From: Burkholderiales bacterium
Lineage (GTDB): Bacteria > Pseudomonadota > Gammaproteobacteria > Burkholderiales > Ga0077523
Reading direction: 5' to 3'
Assembly: GCA_025459035.1 (NCBI GenBank)
Contig: JALORJ010000020.1
Coordinates: 1 to 15,056 of the forward strand
DNA length: 15,056 bases
This document shows, one piece after another, positions 6,919 through 13,606 of this stretch; the stretch's first letter is position 1; each line of letters begins with the position of its first letter. The position numbers and the translations under genes were made by a program. The notes beneath the pieces are model-generated. The model had not been told where the DNA came from. It worked only from the letters and a program-made list of their open reading frames with translations, and ran no database searches.

Positions 6919-7617
6919 ATGCACGCACACATCCTGCTGGTCGAAGACGACGACGCGATCGCGGACACCCTGCGTCTGCATCTCGAGCAGGCCGGCTTTC
7001 GCCTCACCCACGAACGCGACGGCGCGGCGGCGCTGGAGCGCGTGGCGCAGGACACCTGGGACCTCGTGCTGCTGGATCTGATGCTGCCCGGCGCGGATGG
7101 CTGGGACGTGTGCCGCCACCTGCGCGCCCGCCGTCCCGATGTGCCGGTGATCATGTTGAGCGCCCGCTCGGCCGAGGCGCACCGCGTGCTCGGGCTCGAG
7201 CTCGGCGCCGACGACTATCTGGCCAAGCCGTTCTCGATGCTCGAACTGGTCGCGCGCGTGCGCGCGCTGCTGCGTCGCGTGCAGGTCGCGCGCGGGGTCC
7301 GGGACGCACCGGTCGAGTTGCGCTTCGGGCGCTTCCGTCTGGACCCGGTCGAGCGCCGGCTGCACGACGGCGACACCACGATCGCGCTCACCCACCGCGA
7401 ACACGACCTGCTCACCTTCCTCGCCCGGCATCCGGGCCGCACCTTCTCACGAGAGGAGCTGCTGCGACGCGTGTGGGGCAGCGGCTTCGACGGCTACGAG
7501 CACACCGTCAACTCGCACATCAACCGGCTGCGCACCAAGATCGAGGACGATCCGCGCGATCCGCGCCGCATCGTCACGGTGTGGGGTGTCGGCTACCGCT
7601 TCGAGGCCGGTGCATGA
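6919..7617 (+). CDS. OmpR/PhoB-family two-component response regulator
   Basis: 232 aa, full length for the family. The receiver domain (about 3-117) has the acidic pocket Glu9-Asp10-Asp11 in LLVEDDDAI, phospho-acceptor Asp53 in LVLLDLMLPG, Ser81 in VIMLSAR and Lys103 in YLAKPFS. A linker leads to a C-terminal winged-helix DNA-binding domain (about 132-228) with LTHREHDLLTFLARHPGR (157-174), VNSHINRLRTKIE (197-209) and the closing VTVWGVGYRFE. It should be phosphorylated by the adjacent kinase and bind promoter DNA. ATG at 6919 follows GGAGGG by three nt and gives the usual HILLVED start. Its stop overlaps the kinase start as ATGA, so the two are translationally coupled. The ribosome binding site lies within a predicted stem. 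The signal and regulon are unknown; the adjacent PEP-CTERM gene is a natural candidate target. Confidence 0.96.
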   Translation: MHAHILLVEDDDAIADTLRLHLEQAGFRLTHERDGAAALERVAQDTWDLVLLDLMLPGADGWDVCRHLRARRPDVPVIMLSARSAEAHRVLGLELGADDYLAKPFSMLELVARVRALLRRVQVARGVRDAPVELRFGRFRLDPVERRLHDGDTTIALTHREHDLLTFLARHPGRTFSREELLRRVWGSGFDGYEHTVNSHINRLRTKIEDDPRDPRRIVTVWGVGYRFEAGA

Positions 7618-9116
7618 CGCTGCGGCACGGATTCACGGCACGTGTCGTCGGCGTGATCGTCGTCGTACTCACGGTGTACGCCGTGTTCGTCGCGCTGGTG
7701 TTCCGCCACGAAGCGCAGGAGCGCGAAGCCGTGGCCCTCCAGGGGGTGTCCGCCGATCTCGCGCGGCACATCGTCGACCACTGGCCGCAGATCACCGGCC
7801 GCGACCCCGATGCCGCCGAGCGTGCCGCGCGCGAAGCGGTGCTGCAGATGCTGATGAGCGTGAACCCGGGCGTGCAGGTGTATCTGCTCGATGCCGACGG
7901 CCGCGTCGCCGAGTACCTCGGTGAACCCGGCATGGTGCGCACGCCGAGCGTCGATCTCGACCCGATCCGCCGCTTCCTTGCAGGTGGTGCGCTGCCGTTG
8001 CGCGGGACCGATCCGATGGGGACCGGCGCGTCGCGTCTGTTCAGCGCCGCAATGTTTCCGCCCGTGCCGGGTGTCGACCGCCCGCCCGGATATCTCTACG
8101 TCGTGCTCGACGGCGCCGCGCGTCGCGAGGCCGCTGGCGCGGCCGGTCCGGGCCTGGTCTGGCGCTCGGCCGGTGCCGTGGTCGCGCTGGGCCTGGTGCT
8201 CGCAGCGTGCATCGGGGCGCTGGCGGTGATGCGTCTCGCGCGTCCGCTGCGCGCGCTTGCGCAGCGCATGGAGGCCTACGGGGCACCTGCGGCCGACGTC
8301 GCATCGACGCATGCGCTTCGCGATGAACGCGACGAGATCGCGACGCTCGACCGGGCATTCACGCGCATGACCCGTCGGCTCGAACAGCAGTCGGCCCGCG
8401 AGCACGCGCAGGCGGCTGCGCACCGCGAGACGATCGCCGGCGTCGCGCACGACCTGCGCACGCCGCTCACGGCACTGCACGGGCAGCTCGAAGCCCTGCA
8501 GCAGGGGCCGGGACCGGTGTCGTCCGGCGTGCGCACGCCGGATCAGGCCGCCCTCGTCGCGGCCGCGCTGCGCCAGAGCGCCCAGGTGCACCGTCTGTCG
8601 ACGCAGCTGTTCGAACTCGCGGCCCTCGAGTCGGCGCCCGAGGTCACGCATCGCGAGCGCTTTCGCCTCGACGAACTGGTGGCCGACGCGGTCGCGAAGT
8701 TTCGCGGCGGCGCCGGCGCCGCCGAAGTGCGCCTCGGCGGCGTCTCGCCCGGACCGCTGGAGGTCGACGGGGACCTGCACCTGATCGAGCGCGCCCTCAC
8801 GAACCTCATCGACAACGCGCGCCGCCACGGCGGTGCGCACGGCCCGGTCACCGTGCGCCTGTCGGCCGATGCCGGGATCGCGCACATCGTCGTCGAGGAC
8901 GACGGCCCGGGACTGCCGACGGACATCGGCGATCGGCTGCGCAGCGGGGCATCGCTGCGCGACCCGCCCCTGCGTCGGCCGCGCGGCGGCATCGGCGGCC
9001 TCGGGCTGGCGATCGCGCAGCGCGTCGCGGCACTGCACGGAGGCACCCTGCAACCGCTGCCCACGCCCACGCACGGCGGATCGCAACTGTGCCTGGCGCT
9101 GCCGCTCGCGTCGTGA
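7614..9116 (+). CDS. Membrane sensor histidine kinase
   Basis: 500 aa. The order is TM1 (about 9-30), a periplasmic sensor loop of roughly 150 residues (31-180) without a recognised fold, TM2 (about 184-206), a HAMP region (about 207-262) with RLARPLRALAQRMEAYG, and DHp H-box TIAGVAHDLRTPLTAL (273-288, phospho-accepting His279). The ATP-binding domain has N-box LTNLIDNARRHG (395-406), G1 VEDDGPGLP (427-435) and G2 GGIGGLGLAIA (458-468). The protein is an orthodox kinase that should autophosphorylate and pass phosphate to Asp53 of the regulator encoded just upstream. Its ATG overlaps the regulator stop by 4 nt. The segment between G1 and G2 is Arg/Pro-rich and its F-box is poorly conserved. 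The stop at 9116 faces the convergent DoxX-like gene 22 nt away. Confidence 0.95.
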   Translation: MTLRHGFTARVVGVIVVVLTVYAVFVALVFRHEAQEREAVALQGVSADLARHIVDHWPQITGRDPDAAERAAREAVLQMLMSVNPGVQVYLLDADGRVAEYLGEPGMVRTPSVDLDPIRRFLAGGALPLRGTDPMGTGASRLFSAAMFPPVPGVDRPPGYLYVVLDGAARREAAGAAGPGLVWRSAGAVVALGLVLAACIGALAVMRLARPLRALAQRMEAYGAPAADVASTHALRDERDEIATLDRAFTRMTRRLEQQSAREHAQAAAHRETIAGVAHDLRTPLTALHGQLEALQQGPGPVSSGVRTPDQAALVAAALRQSAQVHRLSTQLFELAALESAPEVTHRERFRLDELVADAVAKFRGGAGAAEVRLGGVSPGPLEVDGDLHLIERALTNLIDNARRHGGAHGPVTVRLSADAGIAHIVVEDDGPGLPTDIGDRLRSGASLRDPPLRRPRGGIGGLGLAIAQRVAALHGGTLQPLPTPTHGGSQLCLALPLAS

Positions 9117-9138
9117 ACCGGGGCGCGGCGCCGACCGT

Positions 9139-9615
9139 TCAGCGCCCGCGCAGCCAGCCTCGCCAGAGATCGCGCCGCACCCACAGCAGCGCCGCGCACG
9201 CGATCCACACCCCGCACGCGAGCGCGAACAGTTCGCCGCCGTCGCTGCTGCCGTCGGCGTTCGCCACCGCGATGCCGAGGGGCGTGAACAGGTGGAAGAA
9301 GATCGCGCCGCTGATCACGGCCAGGCCGAGTGCGGCACCCAGGACCTGCAACCCGCGCCACGCCGGGCGCACCGTGCCGGCGAGCAGGAGCAGCGAGGCG
9401 ACCAGTTCCGCGCTGCCGACGACCTTCGCGGAGAAGATGCCGCCGGGCGCGAACAATCCGGGGAACCCGAGCGACGCGGCCCACGGATCGAGCTTGCCCT
9501 CGAAGATCCAGACCGTCTCGGGCGACCCGGTGAACTTGAAGAACAGCGACTGGATGAACACGAACGCGACGTACGCGACGAGGATCCAGTGGCCGTGACG
9601 ACGCAAGAGGTTCAT
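9139..9615 (-). CDS. DoxX-like four-helix membrane protein
   Basis: 158 aa with four predicted hydrophobic helices (about 10-28, 62-80, 88-109, 129-146), a size and topology typical of DoxX/DoxD-like integral membrane proteins. FVFIQSLFFKFTGSPET (18-34) resembles the conserved first-helix FxxxGxxKL-type region. Family members often lie with redox or exported partner proteins, but this one cannot be assigned a substrate. ATG at 9615 was preferred to GTG at 9633 because AAGGAA lies about eight nt before it. It is the last gene of the apparent six-gene minus operon, 25 nt after the YHS gene, and ends 22 nt from the convergent histidine kinase stop. Confidence 0.75.
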   Translation of the reverse strand: MNLLRRHGHWILVAYVAFVFIQSLFFKFTGSPETVWIFEGKLDPWAASLGFPGLFAPGGIFSAKVVGSAELVASLLLLAGTVRPAWRGLQVLGAALGLAVISGAIFFHLFTPLGIAVANADGSSDGGELFALACGVWIACAALLWVRRDLWRGWLRGR

Positions 9616-9640
9616 GGGGCATTCCTTGGCCACGGGCGCG

Positions 9641-10129
9641 TCACTTCGCGAGCAGCGGCTTGAACTTCGCGTCCGCCAGGCGGATGAAGCCGACCGGATC
9701 GACCAGCCACTTCTTCTGCACGTCGGCGTCGTAGTTGAGATACAGCTTGCCGTCGAGGATGCGGAACTGGTCCGGCTGGATCTTGACCAGGTGGTCCTGC
9801 GACACGCCGTACGCGCAGTAGCCGCCGTACTGCGGCGCGTACTTCTCTGGAGCGGCCCTGAACGCGTCGAGGTGCGCCTGCGACGCGAACAGCCACTTCG
9901 CGCCCATCCACTCGGTCGCGTAGGCGGGGTTGCCCTTCACCGCCTTGCCGTCGGTGAAGTACGCGACGGTGTCGTAGCCGAGGATCGCGAACTCCTGATG
10001 TCCGCCGAACAGGCTGTCCTTCAGCGTGTTGATGGGCGGTGCCGCGTGGGCGGACCCGGTGGCTACGACAGCCATGCAGAACGTCGCGAGGAACAGCCGG
10101 CGCAGCGAACGCAAGGGCGAGAAGGACAT
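9641..10129 (-). CDS. Exported YHS-domain protein
   Basis: 162 aa. A Sec signal peptide (1-29, ending GSAHA) is followed by one YHS domain with GYDTVAYFTDGKAVKG (51-66), FASQAHLDAFRAAPEKYAPQ (81-100) and YGGYCAYGVSQ (101-111, Cys105), then YLNYDADVQKKW (130-141). YHS domains in other proteins bind metal or accompany metal-handling enzymes. This stand-alone periplasmic type, common in proteobacteria, has no established function. The Cys in the YGGYCAYG motif is a plausible redox or metal ligand. The ATG at 10129 is preceded by GGAGAG. It lies 30 nt after the DinB-like gene and 25 nt before the DoxX-like gene, so it probably shares their transcript. The YHS/DoxX pair may act together at the membrane (inference). 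Confidence 0.88.
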   Translation of the reverse strand: MSFSPLRSLRRLFLATFCMAVVATGSAHAAPPINTLKDSLFGGHQEFAILGYDTVAYFTDGKAVKGNPAYATEWMGAKWLFASQAHLDAFRAAPEKYAPQYGGYCAYGVSQDHLVKIQPDQFRILDGKLYLNYDADVQKKWLVDPVGFIRLADAKFKPLLAK

Positions 10130-10159
10130 GGAAGGACTCTCCGGGAGAAGGCGCGCGCG

Positions 10160-10822
10160 TCAGTCGCGGCGCAGGTGGGCGACGGTGGACGGGGCGAGGC
10201 CGAAGTCGGCATCGACCGCGATCGCGTGCTGCGCGCAGTACGCACGCAGCAACGCGAAGTGGTGGATGGCGTGGCTCGCGACGAAGGCGAGTTCACGTCC
10301 GAAGCACGACGGCGTCGTGACGACGGTCTCACCATCGAGGCCGACGCACTGTCGCACCCGAAGCTCGCGCGACACGTCGAGCCGCGGGTCGAGTGCGGCG
10401 AGCGCCTGCTGGAGCGCTTCGAGCCTCGTGTCGGCGACGCGCGGATCCTCCTCGACGGTGCGATCACGGGGTCGGACGTCGTAGTCGACGAGACCGTCGG
10501 CGACGCCATCGACCAGCGCGGCGTGATGCTCGATCACGTGACGCAGATGCGGCCCGGCGAGCGCGGCGAACGCAGGCTCGGCTCGCGCGGTGTGCGCCTG
10601 CGCGACGACGCGTGCTTGGGCGAGCAGCGCGACATTGAAGTCCAGCAATGCGACGAGCGTCGCGTCCGACGGGACGGCACGGACAGTGGCGAGGTGGGCG
10701 GGCATCGAGGTGAGCAAGGCGTCGGTTCGCTGAAGTGCCGGACATACGGCGACGGCGATCGTGCGGATGCACACGGCATCCGCCTGCATGACGCCCATGC
10801 CGTCCAGGAACGGGCGAGCCAT
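10160..10822 (-). CDS. DinB-like (DinB/YfiT superfamily) protein of unknown function
   Basis: 220 aa. It looks like a helical-bundle protein of the DinB-like superfamily. HLRHVIEHHAALVDG (92-106) and RELAFVASHAIHHFALLRA (176-194) provide the paired histidines that form the metal site in this fold. VDYDVRPRDRTVEEDP (112-127) and the C-terminal DFGLAPSTVAHL are also recurrent in the group with the SHxxHH motif. Known members include metal-dependent thiol transferases, but substrate cannot be predicted. ATG at 10822 is taken as the start. Downstream ATGs at 10798 and 10789 would shorten the poorly conserved N-terminus. It starts 15 nt after the ATP-grasp stop and is 30 nt ahead of the YHS gene, consistent with one operon. 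Confidence 0.72.
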   Translation of the reverse strand: MARPFLDGMGVMQADAVCIRTIAVAVCPALQRTDALLTSMPAHLATVRAVPSDATLVALLDFNVALLAQARVVAQAHTARAEPAFAALAGPHLRHVIEHHAALVDGVADGLVDYDVRPRDRTVEEDPRVADTRLEALQQALAALDPRLDVSRELRVRQCVGLDGETVVTTPSCFGRELAFVASHAIHHFALLRAYCAQHAIAVDADFGLAPSTVAHLRRD

Positions 10823-10837
10823 CCGGCGCGCCCGTTC

Positions 10838-12022
10838 TCAGTCCGTCGGCGGGTACAGCGGCGTCAGCGTCTTCTCGCGCCGCCAGGCCGCGACGAATTC
10901 GGCGAAGCGCATCGGACGGAAGCCGCGCCGCCGGTTGGCATGGCCGATCTCGAACAGCCACGCGTACTGGCGCATCAGCGCCCGCCACGCCTCGACCAGA
11001 CCGGTTCTGCGATCCCAGATGTGGGTGCTCTCGGCGCCGGCCCCGTTGACCTCGACGATCGTGAAGTCGCGGCCCGCCCGCACCGCCTCGAAGTCCGCGA
11101 AGCGGATGTCGAAGCGACCGAAGTGGAACTCGGGCAGCGCCTGCGCCAGCGCGTCGAAGCGCGCCTCCATCGCCGGCGTGGCGAGCGCGGTGCCGTTGCG
11201 GAAGATCGCGCCGCGGCTGTGGCTGCCGGCGAAGGCCAGCCGGATCGCCTCGCCTGCCGCCGGGACCTGGTCGAGCCGCGCGACATGCCGGCGCAGATAC
11301 AGGTGCGACAGGCGGCCCGCCCGCGGATCGTCGAGGATCAGCGCGCGCAGCGTGCGTCGGCCGTCGCCGATCACGTACGGGAAGTACTTCAGCGTGATCG
11401 ACACGATCCGCCCGCGGGCCTCGCCGGGACGCCGGACCCAAAACACGCCGGCTTCGCCTTCGCAGTCGACGAGCCGCTGCAGCAGCAGTCGCGCGCGTGC
11501 GGGAAAGGCCGCGAGGTAGTCGCGCAGCGCCTGCTCGGTGCGGATCACCTTCACGCCCGCACCGCGACAGCCGAGGTCGGGCTTGGCCACGACCGGCAGC
11601 GCGAGGCCGGCGGCGCCGAGCGTCGCGAGCGCCGCCGCGGCTTCGGCCGCGACGTCGCCATCGGGCTCGGCCGGTCGGTCGATCGCGACGAACGGCGCGA
11701 CCCAGTCGCCGATGTGATGCCGCGCCATGGTCAGGATCTCGGCCTTCGACTCGCCGACGAAGCCACCGCCGGGAAACGACGGGTTGGCCACCGTCGGCAA
11801 CAGCACACCGCGCCAGCGGACCATCTGCCACAGCGCCCACAGCACGATCGGCGGATAGAAGGCCCACATCGGCCAGAACTCGAAGAAGCTCAGCGGCGGC
11901 CCGTCCTGGTCGAGCGGCGGCATGCCTTCGTGCGGTCGCACCGCGCGTGGCGGCGACGCGGGCACCGGGGCGGACGACGACGCGGCCGGTTCGGCACGCA
12001 GGACGGCAGCAGGAGCGGTCAA
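10838..12022 (-). CDS. Membrane-associated ATP-grasp ligase-like protein
   Basis: 394 aa. An Ala/Pro-rich start (1-40) leads to an aromatic hydrophobic segment (about 45-69, with FFEFWPMWAFYPPIV), then NPSFPGGGFVGESKAEIL (80-97), and an ATP-grasp-type region (about 105-345). Key stretches are VVAKPDLGCRGAGVKVI (144-160, ATP-binding Lys and Gly-rich loop), FGRFDIRFAD (301-310) and VEVNGAGAESTHIWD (323-337, metal-binding Glu/Asn). ATP-grasp enzymes activate a carboxylate as acyl phosphate and join it to an amine or other nucleophile; the substrates here are unknown. The start is TTG (12022-12020), overlapping the DedA stop as TTGA and preceded by GGAGGA nine nt upstream, a strong site. Similar proteins are often labelled D-Ala-D-Ala-ligase-like, but this is not a Ddl, given its membrane-like N-terminus and different motifs. 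Confidence 0.82.
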   Translation of the reverse strand: MTAPAAVLRAEPAASSSAPVPASPPRAVRPHEGMPPLDQDGPPLSFFEFWPMWAFYPPIVLWALWQMVRWRGVLLPTVANPSFPGGGFVGESKAEILTMARHHIGDWVAPFVAIDRPAEPDGDVAAEAAAALATLGAAGLALPVVAKPDLGCRGAGVKVIRTEQALRDYLAAFPARARLLLQRLVDCEGEAGVFWVRRPGEARGRIVSITLKYFPYVIGDGRRTLRALILDDPRAGRLSHLYLRRHVARLDQVPAAGEAIRLAFAGSHSRGAIFRNGTALATPAMEARFDALAQALPEFHFGRFDIRFADFEAVRAGRDFTIVEVNGAGAESTHIWDRRTGLVEAWRALMRQYAWLFEIGHANRRRGFRPMRFAEFVAAWRREKTLTPLYPPTD

Positions 12023-12621
12023 GGCGGGGATCCTCCGGAAGCAGGGCGCACGACGGTGCGCCAGAGCGGAACGGCGATCGCGAGCAGAAGGACCGGCAGC
12101 GCCACCGCCACCGGTGCCGGTACGCCGAAGCGCTGGGCGAGCACGTCGCCCAGCGCCACGCTGACGGCATACAGACCGGCGGTCCAGAGTGTGACGCCGA
12201 CGCCGACCCACACCGCGAACGGCGCGAACGGCACGCGCACGAACCCGCACGCGACATACGTGAGCAGCCGCAGGCCCGGGATCACGCGCGCGAGCAGCAC
12301 GGCGCTGGGCAGACGCCGCGCGAGCCGGGTGCGCACCCAGTGCGCGCGCGCGGTATCGACGTAGCGCGCACGCAGCCAGCCGACGCGTGTCGCCGCCAGA
12401 CCGAGGCCGTAGAGCCCGACGTCGCCGAGCGCGATGCCGCCGCCCACGGCCAGCGCCGACGCCCCCCACGAGATCGACCCGTGGGTGGCGAGCGCGACCC
12501 CGGCCGCGATCGCGACGTCCTCCAGCAGCAGCGTCGTGAGCGCGAGGGCGATCACGATCACGACCGGTGCGGCATCGCCCGCCAGCGCCACGCGCACGGC
12601 CTCGATGGCGTCGGCGATCAC
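12019..12621 (-). CDS. DedA-family (SNARE-associated/VTT domain) membrane protein
   Basis: 200 aa, usual DedA length. Hydrophobic segments lie at about 18-46, 52-78, 128-158 and 170-188. DedA signatures are the membrane-embedded acids in LTTLLLEDVAIAAG (28-41, Glu34/Asp35), ALGDVGLYGLG (64-74, Asp67) and the Arg motif LLARVIPGLRLLTYVACG (109-126, Arg112, Pro115, Arg118). DedA proteins are inner-membrane transporters; characterised members flip undecaprenyl phosphate or phospholipids and depend on the proton-motive force. The start is GTG at 12621, overlapping the hydrolase stop as GTGA, with only a weak ribosome binding site, which suggests translational coupling. The stop overlaps the TTG start of the ATP-grasp gene. 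Lipid cargo is not predictable. Confidence 0.85.
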   Translation of the reverse strand: MIADAIEAVRVALAGDAAPVVIVIALALTTLLLEDVAIAAGVALATHGSISWGASALAVGGGIALGDVGLYGLGLAATRVGWLRARYVDTARAHWVRTRLARRLPSAVLLARVIPGLRLLTYVACGFVRVPFAPFAVWVGVGVTLWTAGLYAVSVALGDVLAQRFGVPAPVAVALPVLLLAIAVPLWRTVVRPASGGSPP

Positions 12622-13469
12622 GAGCAGTCCGCGCGACGCGCCGTGTCGATCGCGTCGCGCACGACGTCCGGCGCGTTCCACGGCAGAAAGTGATTGCGCT
12701 CCGGCAGCACCCGCGTGACGACGCACCGGGCCCCGGTCAGACGCTGCTGCATGTACGGCACGTTCGCCACCGGCACGAGATCGTCGGCCGTGCCGTGGAC
12801 GATCACGACCGGCGCCCGGATGTCGGCCAGGCGTGGCGCGAGCGCCTCGAGCTCGGCGCGCAGGGCCAGCAGTTCCGCGTTCGCGTTGCGCAGCATGCGT
12901 GGCAGCGCGGCGCGCACCGGGCGCCACGCGCCGACGTGCTGCATCGGATGCACCTGCTCGAGCGCGGGGTCGAGCGACGCGGCGAGCAGCACCACACCGG
13001 CCACGCGCTCGGGATGGTCGGCAGCGGCGCGCGCCACGATCGGTCCGCCGAGCGAGTGCCCCAGCAGCAGCACGGCGCGCCCGTCGCGCGGGAACGCCGC
13101 GGCGACCGCCTGCGCCTGCGCCTGCAGCGACACCACCGCGCCGTCCGGACCGCTGTGCCCGAACCCCGGGCGGTCGATCGCGACCACCTCGACCCCGGCG
13201 GGCGGATGCGCGAGGTAGTCGGCCCAGCCGGCCGCCGAGCCGGGCGTGCCGTGCACGAGGATGAGCCGCAGCGCCTGCGGATCACCGGCGAACAGTGCGC
13301 TGCCGGCGATGCCCGGGCCACCGGCGTCGGGGATCGGACGCCGCAGCAACTCGACGGCATCCGCCGACGTCTGCGGCCCGGGGGGCGCACAGCCGACTGC
13401 CGCCAGCATGACCGCGACCGCGCTCACGAGCGGGCCGCGCCGCAGCGCGCGTGTGCGGTCAAGCGGCAC
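12618..13469 (-). CDS. Alpha/beta hydrolase, predicted lipoprotein
   Basis: 283 aa. Basic residues (5-11) and a short hydrophobic stretch (14-26) end at AVGC (24-27), a plausible though imperfect lipobox with Cys27 as lipidation site. The hydrolase fold follows: LVHGTPGSAAGW (71-82, oxyanion), AIDRPGFGHSG (97-107), nucleophile elbow LLGHSLGGP (135-143, Ser139), HGTADDLVP (225-233, Asp229) and ERNHFLPW (257-264, His260). All triad residues are present, so it should be active, presumably outside the inner membrane if lipidated. The substrate is unknown. GTG at 13469 was chosen because GGAGGG lies just before it and it puts the signal sequence at the N-terminus. Reading further upstream (to 13538) adds only Arg/Gly-rich sequence. 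It is the first gene of the six-gene minus operon and overlaps the DedA gene by 4 nt. Confidence 0.86.
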   Translation of the reverse strand: MPLDRTRALRRGPLVSAVAVMLAAVGCAPPGPQTSADAVELLRRPIPDAGGPGIAGSALFAGDPQALRLILVHGTPGSAAGWADYLAHPPAGVEVVAIDRPGFGHSGPDGAVVSLQAQAQAVAAAFPRDGRAVLLLGHSLGGPIVARAAADHPERVAGVVLLAASLDPALEQVHPMQHVGAWRPVRAALPRMLRNANAELLALRAELEALAPRLADIRAPVVIVHGTADDLVPVANVPYMQQRLTGARCVVTRVLPERNHFLPWNAPDVVRDAIDTARRADCS

Positions 13470-13606
13470 GCGCCCTCCGGCCGATGGCGCCGTGAGCCGC
13501 CGGCACCGACGCCCGCCGGCGGCGTGCCGTACCGCCACGCGGCGGGGTGCGTCCGATCTGGCCCGGCCCGCGTATGGGCCACATCTCGCCCTGGAGCGCG
13601 TCCACC
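13470..13606. promoter_or_regulatory. Divergent intergenic region with a 9-bp inverted repeat
   Basis: About 137 bases lie between the hydrolase-led minus operon and the plus-strand acyltransferase, so both promoters are expected here. GCCGCCGGC (13496-13504) and GCCGGCGGC (13515-13523) form a perfect inverted repeat with a 10-nt loop. It could be an operator or, as RNA, a leader stem. No convincing -35/-10 pair was recognised. The right boundary depends on which acyltransferase start is used (13547, 13574 or 13607). Confidence 0.35.

Noticed and set aside
9117..9150. GGGCGC/GCGCCC repeat between the convergent kinase and DoxX-like genes, as a bidirectional terminator
   Set aside because: The stem is only 6 bp with a competing internal GGCGCC palindrome and no T-run on either strand. 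This is weak evidence in such GC-rich DNA.
10838..12022. Assigning the ATP-grasp protein as D-alanine-D-alanine ligase
   Set aside because: It has a membrane-like N-terminus, lacks the Ddl domain order and is not in a cell-wall cluster. Only the general ATP-grasp features are supported.
9614..12364. A 916-codon open frame on the plus strand opposite the YHS, DinB-like and ATP-grasp genes
   Set aside because: It is a shadow frame. Its composition mirrors the reverse complement of real genes, there is no motif, and it crosses several true gene boundaries.
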